From assembly GCA_934463115.1 (NCBI GenBank), contig CAKSIN010000028.1, positions 1 through 27,576 of the forward strand: 27,576 bases of DNA, given 5' to 3'. The stretch's first letter is position 1, and the number at the start of each line of letters is the position of its first letter. The stretch is from an uncultured Clostridia bacterium (GTDB lineage: Bacteria > Bacillota > Clostridia > UMGS1810). The notes below the pieces were generated by a model. The model saw nothing but the letters and a program-made list of their open reading frames with translations. It did not search any database and had not been told where the DNA came from. The position numbers and the translations under genes are program-made. Positions 1 through 6,993 of this stretch are shown here, one piece after another.

Positions 1-2
1 GA

Positions 3-134
3 CTGTCAGTATGCGCGACAATAATAAAAGCGCATGGCGGAGAAATTGAAGCTTCCAATCTGAAGCACGGCGGATGTGTTTTCAGATTTGCGCTTGATAC
101 GGAGGAAAATGAAGATGACAAACAACAAATATAA
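3..134 (+). CDS. kdpD: C-terminal end of a KdpD-like sensor histidine kinase (partial)
   Basis: The frame is open from the window edge to TAA at 132-134 and encodes 43 residues. It reads LSVCATIIKAHGGEIEAS, then GGCVFRFAL, which is the usual end of a HATPase_c kinase domain: the helix after the G2 box, the AHGG turn and the final beta strand. It overlaps the start of the downstream KdpE-like regulator by 20 bases, as expected for a translationally coupled two-component pair. The family assignment to KdpD comes mainly from that neighbour. The fragment alone only shows a histidine kinase. Potassium-transport genes (kdpFABC) would be expected upstream, outside the window. Confidence 0.8.
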   Translation: MSVCATIIKAHGGEIEASNLKHGGCVFRFALDTEENEDDKQQI

Positions 135-828
135 AATACTCGTTGTTGAAGATGAAACCAACATTAACAATGTGCTGAGTGCATTGCTTGACGCAAACGG
201 ATACAAGCCAATATGTGCAAAGAACTGCGCTGATGCAAAAATGCTTTATTCGTCATACAAACCGGATTTAATTATTCTTGACCTCGGGCTTCCGGACGGT
301 GACGGAACAGAATTGCTCAAAGAAATACGCCACGGTAACCTTACACCTGTTATAGTCCTTTCTGCACGCGCCGAAGAACATGATAAGGTATATGCTCTTG
401 ACCTCGGAGCAAATGATTATGTCACAAAACCGTTCGGCACCGATGAGCTGATGGCGAGAATACGTTCAGCGCTGCGAACCTCGACACACCGTTCGGATGA
501 CAGTAAAATACCCGGCGGAAAATTTGAATCGGACGGGCTTATAATTGACTATGATTCAAGACGTGTATTTATTAATGAATCCGAAATCAAACTCACACAA
601 ACCGAGTACAACATCATTGCACTTTTATCCGAGCACGCGGGGAAAGTTATGACATATTCATCAATAATAAAAGAGGTATGGGGTTTCTGCGATTCAAACA
701 GCATTAAAAGACTGCAGGTTAATATGGCACATATACGAAGTAAATTCGGCGAACGTCCCGGCGAAAAAAATTTTATTGTCAACGAGCTCGGAGTCGGATA
801 CAGATTCTGCGACCGGTTGGAATTATAA
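115..828 (+). CDS. kdpE: KdpE-like OmpR-family response regulator
   Basis: A 237-residue regulator with an N-terminal receiver domain (about 1-120) and a C-terminal winged-helix DNA-binding domain (about 135-235). The acidic pocket is VEDE near residue 11, the phosphoacceptor is D56 in LIILDLGLPDGDG, and the conserved lysine is K105 in TKPFG. The stretches LDLGLPDGDG and PVIVLSAR-EE-DK-ALD-GA-DY-KPFG closely match the KdpE subfamily, which controls potassium-uptake genes. I chose the ATG at 115 because GGAGG at 101-105 sits 9 bases ahead of it; ATG 109 is in frame but only 3 bases from that site, and ATG 76 lacks one. It overlaps the kinase fragment by 20 bases. No kdp transporter genes lie downstream. 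Confidence 0.85.
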   Translation: MTNNKYKILVVEDETNINNVLSALLDANGYKPICAKNCADAKMLYSSYKPDLIILDLGLPDGDGTELLKEIRHGNLTPVIVLSARAEEHDKVYALDLGANDYVTKPFGTDELMARIRSALRTSTHRSDDSKIPGGKFESDGLIIDYDSRRVFINESEIKLTQTEYNIIALLSEHAGKVMTYSSIIKEVWGFCDSNSIKRLQVNMAHIRSKFGERPGEKNFIVNELGVGYRFCDRLEL

Positions 829-834
829 AACAAG

Positions 835-1113
835 TTAGGCATGCGGGAGTCGAACCCAATATGCCTTACGTTTGAAAAATTGAAGTCTTTTCAACTTGTC
901 GTCCTTGAAAGGCGACAGCCTGTCTGCGTCCTCCGCATTGAAAATCCAATAAATTTTTCTAAACGTAAGGTCGCAGAGTTTAAAAATAGGAAATTTTGAA
1001 ATAAGACAAAGAAAATTCAAGAATTATACGGTCGTATATTTGCAGAATTTTCTGCGGTATTATGCAAAATTTCCATTTTTAAACCACATCGGGTTCGAGT
1101 CCAGCATGCCTAA
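835..1113. repeat. 279-bp palindromic element with tRNA T-arm-like inverted ends
   Basis: The ends 835-857 and 1091-1113 are imperfect inverted repeats (about 21 of 23 match, TTAGGCATGC at each edge). Each contains the T-loop-like string GGTTCGA read toward the outer edge. On the minus strand the left end can fold as GGCAT / T-arm-like hairpin / ATGCC, resembling an acceptor-plus-T-arm minihelix without the rest of a tRNA. An inner inverted repeat, CCTTACGTTT at 864-873 with AAACGTAAGG at 961-970, extends through A/T runs. Inside it are smaller stems such as TGTCG..CGACA near 898-916 and TGCG..CGCA near 924-938. No transposase and no clear target-site duplication were seen. A 61-codon minus-strand frame here looks like a by-product of the repeat. 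It could be a small non-autonomous mobile element or a structured RNA. Confidence 0.6.
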
Positions 1114-1149
1114 GCCGCCAAATATGCAAAAAAGCATATCGGCGGCTTA
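1111..1149. terminator. Strong hairpin between converging transcription units
   Basis: TAAGCCGCC (1111-1119) pairs with GGCGGCTTA (1141-1149), and ATATGC with GCATAT closes an A-rich loop. It sits just past the stop of the last minus-strand operon gene and after kdpE, so it could end transcription from both sides. No long T-run follows on either strand, so intrinsic termination is likely rather than certain. Its left edge overlaps the end of the palindromic element. Confidence 0.55.
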
Positions 1150-1155
1150 TCTGAA

Positions 1156-1650
1156 TTAATCTTTAACAATTTTAAGCACTTTTCCGGACGCTCTGAAGCG
1201 GTAATTACTGAGTGTTATCGATGAGTGCGGAATAATGGCTTTTGTTCCGTCGGCAGCATAGTGACCGCCGGAATTAACGGCGCCTGTTGCCTTTATCGTA
1301 ACAATTGCATTGTATCTGTCGGGACGTTCGGCTATATTGAACGTACCGTCGGATTTAACGATATAATTTCTGTCCGGCTTTTTTTCAACTTTTTCTATTG
1401 TTCCGATACATTTGCCGGATTCGTCATCAAAAACCTTATCTCCGGCATGAATCTGATTGATTGTATATTCTCTTACACCGTCTATTTTGAACGAATAGAC
1501 AAACTCGCTGTTTGTTGTGGATGCCTTGTTCCTTGATGCAATGGAATATTTGAATCCGACAACCGTTCCGGCTGCAATTAAAAGAACTATAACGAGCAAA
1601 TCGATTATGTTTATTTTGCCGAAAATTTTTCCTTTATTATCTATTATCAT
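1156..1650 (-). CDS. DUF4330 family membrane-anchored protein
   Basis: A 164-residue protein of unknown function. The N-terminus NKGKIFGKINIIDLLVIVLL is the typical start of DUF4330: a short cytoplasmic stretch, one membrane segment (about 13-32), then an extracytoplasmic beta-rich domain with VREYTINQIHAGDKVFDDESGK and IGTIEKVE. The ATG at 1650 is preferred over an in-frame GTG at 1659 because GAGGTG lies 6 bases before it and overlaps that GTG. It is the last gene of the pheS-led operon and follows a second member of the same family after 23 bases. The pairing with murJ, an O-antigen-ligase-like gene and a glycosyltransferase suggests a role in surface polymer assembly or export. This is inference only. 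Confidence 0.7.
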   Translation of the reverse strand: MIIDNKGKIFGKINIIDLLVIVLLIAAGTVVGFKYSIASRNKASTTNSEFVYSFKIDGVREYTINQIHAGDKVFDDESGKCIGTIEKVEKKPDRNYIVKSDGTFNIAERPDRYNAIVTIKATGAVNSGGHYAADGTKAIIPHSSITLSNYRFRASGKVLKIVKD

Positions 1651-1673
1651 GTTTTTCACCTCACTGAACGCAC

Positions 1674-2150
1674 TTATTTATCGAACGATATATCAACTAC
1701 ATAACCGGCTCCGACATAGTTGCGGTTTTTAATGTATATTTCTCTGCCTACGCCTACCTCACAACTTCCGAACATTGTGGATGCGTCTGTACAATACGAC
1801 GGAATACCCTCGATAGTTATATAGTAGTTGTATTTTCCTTTCATCTCGGTTTTCACATATTCACCGGTAATGCTCGATTCATTGACAATATAACATTTTT
1901 CACGCTTAATATCGGTTATTTTTCCGAAATATCCACCCTTAACAGCGTCGGATATATCATCGCCGATTTCCATCTCATCCGCGTAATCGTCACCCTGCTT
2001 TTGAAGTTCGACGGTAAATGTCACCGCCGGGGCACTTCCTTGCGATGATGTCTTTTTGATAAGATATCTGTACGCACCAAAGGCAATCGCCAAAACAGCG
2101 ATTATTATTACAACATCAAACAAGTTAAATTTAGCTTTTGTCTTTTCCAT
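1674..2150 (-). CDS. DUF4330-like membrane-anchored protein
   Basis: A 158-residue protein with a short lysine-rich N-terminus, the FNLFDVVIIIAVLAIAFGAYRYL membrane helix region (about 8-28) and an outer domain. That domain has features parallel to its downstream neighbour: MEIGDDISDAVKGGYFGKITDI corresponds to the HAGDKVFDDESGKCIGTIEKV part. The two genes therefore look like diverged tandem paralogues. The start at 2150 has AAGGA about 9 bases ahead, and its ATG begins directly after the glycosyltransferase stop, implying coupled translation. A longer frame from 2177 would overlap the glycosyltransferase and has no better ribosome site. The precise function is unknown. Confidence 0.65.
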   Translation of the reverse strand: MEKTKAKFNLFDVVIIIAVLAIAFGAYRYLIKKTSSQGSAPAVTFTVELQKQGDDYADEMEIGDDISDAVKGGYFGKITDIKREKCYIVNESSITGEYVKTEMKGKYNYYITIEGIPSYCTDASTMFGSCEVGVGREIYIKNRNYVGAGYVVDISFDK

Positions 2151-2151
2151 A

Positions 2152-3261
2152 TTACTGCTTCCTTTCTGCCAGCTCATTATACAGCTTTTCGATTTTTTCG
2201 GTCATAACCTGTGCTTTAAAGTTCTTTTCAAACACCTGTTTGCTTGATTTCCTCAATTTTGACGAATCGGCATATACAAGTTTTAACTTTTCATACATTT
2301 TTTCAAAATCGCATGTAGGATATATATACCCGTTTACACCGTCTGTCACAACTCCCGGATTACCGCCGAAATCGCTGACAACCGACGGTACGCCGAGACT
2401 CATTCCCTCCAGCAGAGCAAGGCTCGTCGCCTCTGTCCCGAATGATGCATTTACATTCACATCCAATATATTCATCAGATTTGTGACATCGTCCACGAAT
2501 CCCGCCATAATAACAGCGTCATCCAATTTGTATTCGCTGATTTGTGAGCGTATTTCTTCTTCACATTCACCGGTTCCCGCTATAATGAGTTTGGCAGGTA
2601 TTCCGTCATCAATAAGCATCTTCAGTGCCTTCAGAATGTACACATGCCCCTTTACTTTGTTAAGACGTGCCGCAATCCCGAGAACAAAATCATCGGGATT
2701 TATTCCGTAGTTTTTTCTGACAGCAAGCTTTTGTTCTTCCGTCAGAGCCTTGAGCGGTTCAACACCGTTTTTAATAACAACAATCTTTTTTTCGGATACT
2801 CCGGTTTTTAACAGATTATCTTTTGCTGCCTCGGCTACCGCAATAATTTTGTCGGCAGTGATGTTATTCACAAATCCGTTTATAATCTTGCCTAATCCCA
2901 CAGAAATGGTCGGTGACGGTTCAAACACACTGTGGCGCGTGTAAATAATCTTTGCCTTTCCGTACAATCTCCCGGCAATCCGCGCTGACATGGCGGCATG
3001 ACAATGGATGATGTCCGGCTTGAGCTCAGAAAATATCTTACGTAATTTTCCGACAGCCTTCAAATCAAACGATTTATCCGCAAGGCCGTCGAGTTCGATG
3101 TATTCGGCTCCCAGTGCCTTTATATGCTCCGTCAAAAGGCTGCCGCGCGGAATAACAGTAATAACGTCTGTCTGTGGAGAATGGTATTTTAAAAATGTAA
3201 GTACGCATTTCCCGGCACCGCCGATATTTGTGTCACTTATAACGTTTACAGCTTTAATCAT
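2152..3261 (-). CDS. GT4 family glycosyltransferase
   Basis: A 369-residue GT-B fold enzyme of the GT4 class, which transfers sugars from nucleotide-sugar donors. The N-terminal acceptor half has the glycine-rich IGGAGK near residues 13-18 and DIIHCHAAMSARIAGRL near 85-101. The C-terminal donor half has NGVEPL, GIAARLNKVKGHVYILKAL, LIIAGTGECEEEI, and the nucleotide-binding E-x7-E-type segment EATSLALLEGMSLGVPSVVSD. No signal peptide or membrane helix is evident, so it probably acts at the inner membrane face. Its ATG overlaps the upstream stop (ATGA), showing tight coupling to the O-antigen-ligase-like gene. It probably builds part of the glycan that the neighbouring membrane proteins handle. 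The sugar cannot be told from sequence. Confidence 0.88.
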   Translation of the reverse strand: MIKAVNVISDTNIGGAGKCVLTFLKYHSPQTDVITVIPRGSLLTEHIKALGAEYIELDGLADKSFDLKAVGKLRKIFSELKPDIIHCHAAMSARIAGRLYGKAKIIYTRHSVFEPSPTISVGLGKIINGFVNNITADKIIAVAEAAKDNLLKTGVSEKKIVVIKNGVEPLKALTEEQKLAVRKNYGINPDDFVLGIAARLNKVKGHVYILKALKMLIDDGIPAKLIIAGTGECEEEIRSQISEYKLDDAVIMAGFVDDVTNLMNILDVNVNASFGTEATSLALLEGMSLGVPSVVSDFGGNPGVVTDGVNGYIYPTCDFEKMYEKLKLVYADSSKLRKSSKQVFEKNFKAQVMTEKIEKLYNELAERKQ

Positions 3262-5129
3262 ACTTTGCCGCCTTTCTTTGCTAAATTAACCATTGCCGAG
3301 GTTAGTCCCACAATGGCAAAAAACATGAAAAACACACGGTAATTGTACCACACGTTATCGAACATTCCCTGAACAAGGTATCCGAATACTCCTGCCGCCA
3401 AAGCCACCGTCAATGCCTTTTGAACACAGCGCTGCTGTTTTGTTACGCACGTAATAACATCACGATAATATAAAATTATTATTGCAACAAACACCGCAAG
3501 TCCCAAAATACCGTTTTCGGTGAGAAGCTGCAGATACAGGTTGTGCGAATGAGGTGCGATAATACCGGCATATGAATAGCGCGGGTAAACCATGTTAAAT
3601 GCGTCGCTGCCCAACCCGATTCCACATATCCAATAATCACGAAGCATACGCAAAGTTCCAATCCATATATACACACGGTACGACGTGGAGCTGTCGCGAG
3701 TGTCGCCGATACTCGCAAATCTTGCTACAACCTCCTGCCCCATAAACATCGGTGCCGCAAACACAGCTATCACACCGAGCCAGACAAAACGCGTGTCATA
3801 TAACAAAACAAACAAAAATGCGGCAACAATCAGACCAATCCAATTTCCGCGCGAATATGTGTATATCATGCAAAGTGCCAGTGCAGCGGTTATTGCAAGA
3901 TTTGATACCTTAACGGCACGCTTGTCAGATGCAATAAAGAGAGCCGCTCCGACAGGAATCATCAGCAGTAAATATTCGCCGAGAACATTCGGGTTTTCAA
4001 ATGTTGAAACAACTCTTGTTGCGATATTGTCAAACATATCCGTGTCTGTCCACACTGTGCCGTCGGCAAATCCGTATATGTGCTGATATATCCCGTATGC
4101 CGCAACACCGAGTGCGCATATCATCATAGTGCATATAACCGGTACAAGCTGTTTAAATGATTTAAAAGTATTTGTTATAAGATAATATGAGCATACAAAA
4201 ACAAAATAAACCATATAAATTTTCAGACTGCTGCTGCGCGCATAGCTTGTGACCGACGACAACAGCATAACCGCAAGAAACATTGCAATCGGAATATCAA
4301 GATTGCTCCTTGAAAACCGAATACTTTTGAAAACAAGCAGGGCGATTGCAAATGATATCATGCTTAAAAGTATGATACCGACAATAGCCATTGTCGGAGC
4401 ATACGGGAATACAACAAGAGCAGTATAAACACCGACACGGTAATTGTACAACACCGCGCAAACAAATATCACCCCAACAAGAGCAACTACGGTAAATTTA
4501 GCCCCGATTGCAAATCCGACAACTCCGCACACAATTCCAAGTGCTGAAAAAACAGCTCCCGAGGCACGTGTAATACGTATTTTTTTTGAATCGGTCACTT
4601 GCGGAATGTCTGCGAATGAGAGTAAAAATTTTGATGCAAAACTGCCCGAAAACAGCTGTGACATTGAAATATCAAATGCACATCCCGCCACTCCGACAGC
4701 AAACAATGCCAGACAAACTATTGCAAACCGAAGTGCAAAACCACCTGTAACAACGCGCAGCAGAAAATACGACACCGATGCGCAAACAGCGAACACTCCG
4801 TAGTTTGCAGAGCTGATTGCGGTTATATTATGCAAAAACCACCGTATTGCAGATACAAAAAGGCTTTCTGAAATCAGCGCTCCAAGATTTGAAACAATCC
4901 GCGTTACAAACCGTTTCAAAAAAACAATACATCTGCAAACAACGCTTGAATCACGCGTATCATTGTCCTTTGCTCCCGTAAACCATTTGACAAAAAAGCT
5001 GCCATTCGATAATTTACCGAAAAAGCGCCCGAATGCTCTGTTTATTTTACCGAGGATACTTGAATTAAACCAATCGGCAAAAGAGTTTATGAAATACAAT
5101 ATAAACGAAATAATAACTCCTCTATTCAA
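3258..5129 (-). CDS. O-antigen ligase/polymerase-like polytopic membrane protein
   Basis: A 623-residue protein with many hydrophobic segments and the Wzy/WaaL-type domain in its C-terminal half. Characteristic parts are YTYSRGNWIGLIVAAFLF, the large extracytoplasmic loop with ASIGDTRDSSTSYRVYIW and LRDYWICGIGLGSDAF, and APHSHNLYLQLLTENGILGL. Such proteins join or polymerise lipid-linked glycans on the outer membrane face. The family core is often 400-450 residues, so the first ~150 residues are an extension with a hydrophilic start and extra hydrophobic segments. The start is a TTG at 5129 preceded by a G-rich site (GGGGG, about 8 bases) and overlapping the murJ stop by 8 bases. It ends in an ATGA overlap with the glycosyltransferase. 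Confidence 0.85.
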   Translation of the reverse strand: MNRGVIISFILYFINSFADWFNSSILGKINRAFGRFFGKLSNGSFFVKWFTGAKDNDTRDSSVVCRCIVFLKRFVTRIVSNLGALISESLFVSAIRWFLHNITAISSANYGVFAVCASVSYFLLRVVTGGFALRFAIVCLALFAVGVAGCAFDISMSQLFSGSFASKFLLSFADIPQVTDSKKIRITRASGAVFSALGIVCGVVGFAIGAKFTVVALVGVIFVCAVLYNYRVGVYTALVVFPYAPTMAIVGIILLSMISFAIALLVFKSIRFSRSNLDIPIAMFLAVMLLSSVTSYARSSSLKIYMVYFVFVCSYYLITNTFKSFKQLVPVICTMMICALGVAAYGIYQHIYGFADGTVWTDTDMFDNIATRVVSTFENPNVLGEYLLLMIPVGAALFIASDKRAVKVSNLAITAALALCMIYTYSRGNWIGLIVAAFLFVLLYDTRFVWLGVIAVFAAPMFMGQEVVARFASIGDTRDSSTSYRVYIWIGTLRMLRDYWICGIGLGSDAFNMVYPRYSYAGIIAPHSHNLYLQLLTENGILGLAVFVAIIILYYRDVITCVTKQQRCVQKALTVALAAGVFGYLVQGMFDNVWYNYRVFFMFFAIVGLTSAMVNLAKKGGKV

Positions 5130-6687
5130 CTCGCCTGCCCCCTTTTATTTTAAGCATAACAGCGTTAACAATATCCGTAAGTTCAGATACACGAAAAGCC
5201 ATACAACATATGAAATACACCGCCGCGCCGACAATCGCAGGTACAAAAACCGCAAGCATCTTTGAACTGTCGCCAACAAGCCTGTGCACCCCAGCTGCGG
5301 CAATACTCATCAACACACAAGACACAAAAACCTTTGCAAAACAGCCCGCAAGCTCACGCCCTGCAATATTGCCTACGCTTCGCTGCAAAAGATACAAAAG
5401 TGCAAAACCCATTAAATTTGCAGCTATTGATGCCGAAAACGCAAGTGCCCAGTGCGTAGCGGAAAACACCGCAACCAAAACAATGCTTAGTGCAATATTT
5501 ACCGATATCCCAACTACCGAAACTATCATGGGTGTTTTGCCGTTGTGAAGTGCGTAAAAAGCTTTGTTGCATATTTCCTGCATCCCGTACCCAAGCATAC
5601 CGAGTGAATAAAAGAGAAGTGCCGTTGCGGTTAGCGATGTAGAATGTGAATCAAACTGTCCGCGTTCATAGAATAAGCGTATGATAGGTTTGTTGAGAAT
5701 AACAAATCCAAACATAACAGGCATTATTATTATCACGACATATTTTATTGCCCGACGTGACATATTCGAAAAAGCTTCTTTGTCGCCCTCGGAGCAAGCA
5801 CGGGAAAGTGACGGAAATATCAGATTGGTTATTGAAAATGTAAACACACCAACAAGTATGATATACAATTTATTTGCATAATCAAGAGCAGTAACCGAAC
5901 CCGTATCGGCAAGTGACGATGCAAGTCGGATATTGATGAGGTTGTTTATAGGCTGAACCCACGTGCTCAGTATTATTGGCAGAGCAAGCATGCCGACTTT
6001 TCGTATACCTTCATCCTTCAACGATAAAATCGGTTTGTATCTGTAACCGCACTTGATAAGTGACGGAATCTGAACAAAAAACTGGAGGCTCCATGCCGCA
6101 AGCATTGCAAATGCAACCCCACGCACGCCGAAACAATTTTTGAATATTGCAAGATACAGAATTAAAAATCCGTTTGAAACCAAGCTGATTATTGCAGGGA
6201 CATAAAATTCACCGAGAGACTGAAGAATCCCTACAAAGCAATATGCAAGTCCCGTAAAAACTATTGTTGGAAAAATTATAACAACAAGCGACGCTATGAG
6301 TTCCCTCTTGCCCGAATCATAGCCGCCGGCAATAATTCCGACGAGCTGTTTGGAAAAAATAATTCCGAGCAGCGAAAGAAGTATGGTTATAAGCGCAACA
6401 AGGTTTACAAATACATTTGAAAACTCAAAAGCACGCCTTTTGCCGTCACGGGTAAGATACTCGTTGAATATCGGTATAAAGGCGCTTGTAACAGCAGAAC
6501 CCAGTGCAATGTCAAAGAAAAGCAGCGGTATTCTGCTTGCACTGGAAAATGCAATCGCTTCATCTGTATTTGTGCCGTACATGGCGGCAATAAGTATATC
6601 GCGCAAAAGTCCGCACACTTTGGCGGCGAGAGTCGCCGCCACCATAAAGCATGCAGTAAGCGCAACATTTTTTTTGTTAATTTTCAT
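5122..6687 (-). CDS. murJ: Lipid II flippase MurJ (MviN family)
   Basis: A 521-residue protein with about 14 membrane segments, the normal size and shape for MurJ/MviN of the MOP exporter group. It moves the peptidoglycan precursor lipid II across the cytoplasmic membrane. The N-terminus ATLAAKVCGLLRDILIAAMYG and the following SRIPLLFFDIALGSAVTSAFIP match the family signature (conserved arginines and the A-F-IP-F segment). RLFYERGQFD and LFYSLGMLGYGMQEI are also typical. ATG at 6687 has AAGGA about 10 bases before it. It starts 19 bases after the IreB-like gene and overlaps the next gene. With an O-antigen-ligase-like gene beside it, a role as a flippase for another lipid-linked glycan is a possible alternative. 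Confidence 0.88.
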   Translation of the reverse strand: MKINKKNVALTACFMVAATLAAKVCGLLRDILIAAMYGTNTDEAIAFSSASRIPLLFFDIALGSAVTSAFIPIFNEYLTRDGKRRAFEFSNVFVNLVALITILLSLLGIIFSKQLVGIIAGGYDSGKRELIASLVVIIFPTIVFTGLAYCFVGILQSLGEFYVPAIISLVSNGFLILYLAIFKNCFGVRGVAFAMLAAWSLQFFVQIPSLIKCGYRYKPILSLKDEGIRKVGMLALPIILSTWVQPINNLINIRLASSLADTGSVTALDYANKLYIILVGVFTFSITNLIFPSLSRACSEGDKEAFSNMSRRAIKYVVIIIMPVMFGFVILNKPIIRLFYERGQFDSHSTSLTATALLFYSLGMLGYGMQEICNKAFYALHNGKTPMIVSVVGISVNIALSIVLVAVFSATHWALAFSASIAANLMGFALLYLLQRSVGNIAGRELAGCFAKVFVSCVLMSIAAAGVHRLVGDSSKMLAVFVPAIVGAAVYFICCMAFRVSELTDIVNAVMLKIKGGRRVE

Positions 6688-6706
6688 ATCGAATATTTCC
6701 TTGTAA

Positions 6707-6961
6707 TCAAAGTGTTTTAAGATATTCCTTTACAAGAATTTCCAATATTTCATCGGGTTCGAGCTTGCTCATGATGTTGCGCGCATTATTATAGCTCGTG
6801 ATATATGTTGGATCTCCGGACATAATATACGCAACAATCTGATTTATCGGATTGTAGCCCTTAACCTTTAATGCATCATAAACAACCTTAAACGAATCCC
6901 TTACTTTCTGAGCATTATCGTTTCCGATATTAACCTTTAGTGTTTCTTCAATATGATCCAC
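6707..6961 (-). CDS. IreB family regulatory protein (UPF0297)
   Basis: An 84-residue protein whose body, KVRDSFKVVYDALKVKGYNP followed by INQIVAYIMSGDPTYITSYN, matches the UPF0297/YrzL/IreB family. Enterococcal IreB is a small phosphoprotein substrate of the PASTA-type Ser/Thr kinase IreK and affects cephalosporin tolerance. Whether this copy is phosphorylated cannot be seen. No ATG is available near the start. GTG 6961 (giving M-DHIEETLKV) is preferred because AAAGG lies 9 bases ahead, whereas GTG 6970 directly abuts that site. It lies between pheT and murJ. In other Clostridia this family usually neighbours alaS and a Holliday-junction resolvase gene, so the position here is different. Confidence 0.88.
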   Translation of the reverse strand: MDHIEETLKVNIGNDNAQKVRDSFKVVYDALKVKGYNPINQIVAYIMSGDPTYITSYNNARNIMSKLEPDEILEILVKEYLKTL

Positions 6962-6993
6962 AAATACCACCCTTTCAACAAAATATTATCAGA

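Noticed and set aside
835..1020. 61-codon minus-strand frame inside the palindromic element
   Set aside because: No ribosome site was found, and its C-terminus is the translated T-arm-like repeat. The inverted repeats explain the sequence better than protein coding.
835..1113. Integron attC site, because GTTAGGC (834-840) fits GTTRRRY
   Set aside because: The conserved ends are in the wrong order for attC (GTTRRRY at the left, GCCTAA at the right), the right end lacks the AAC, and no integrase or cassette array is near.
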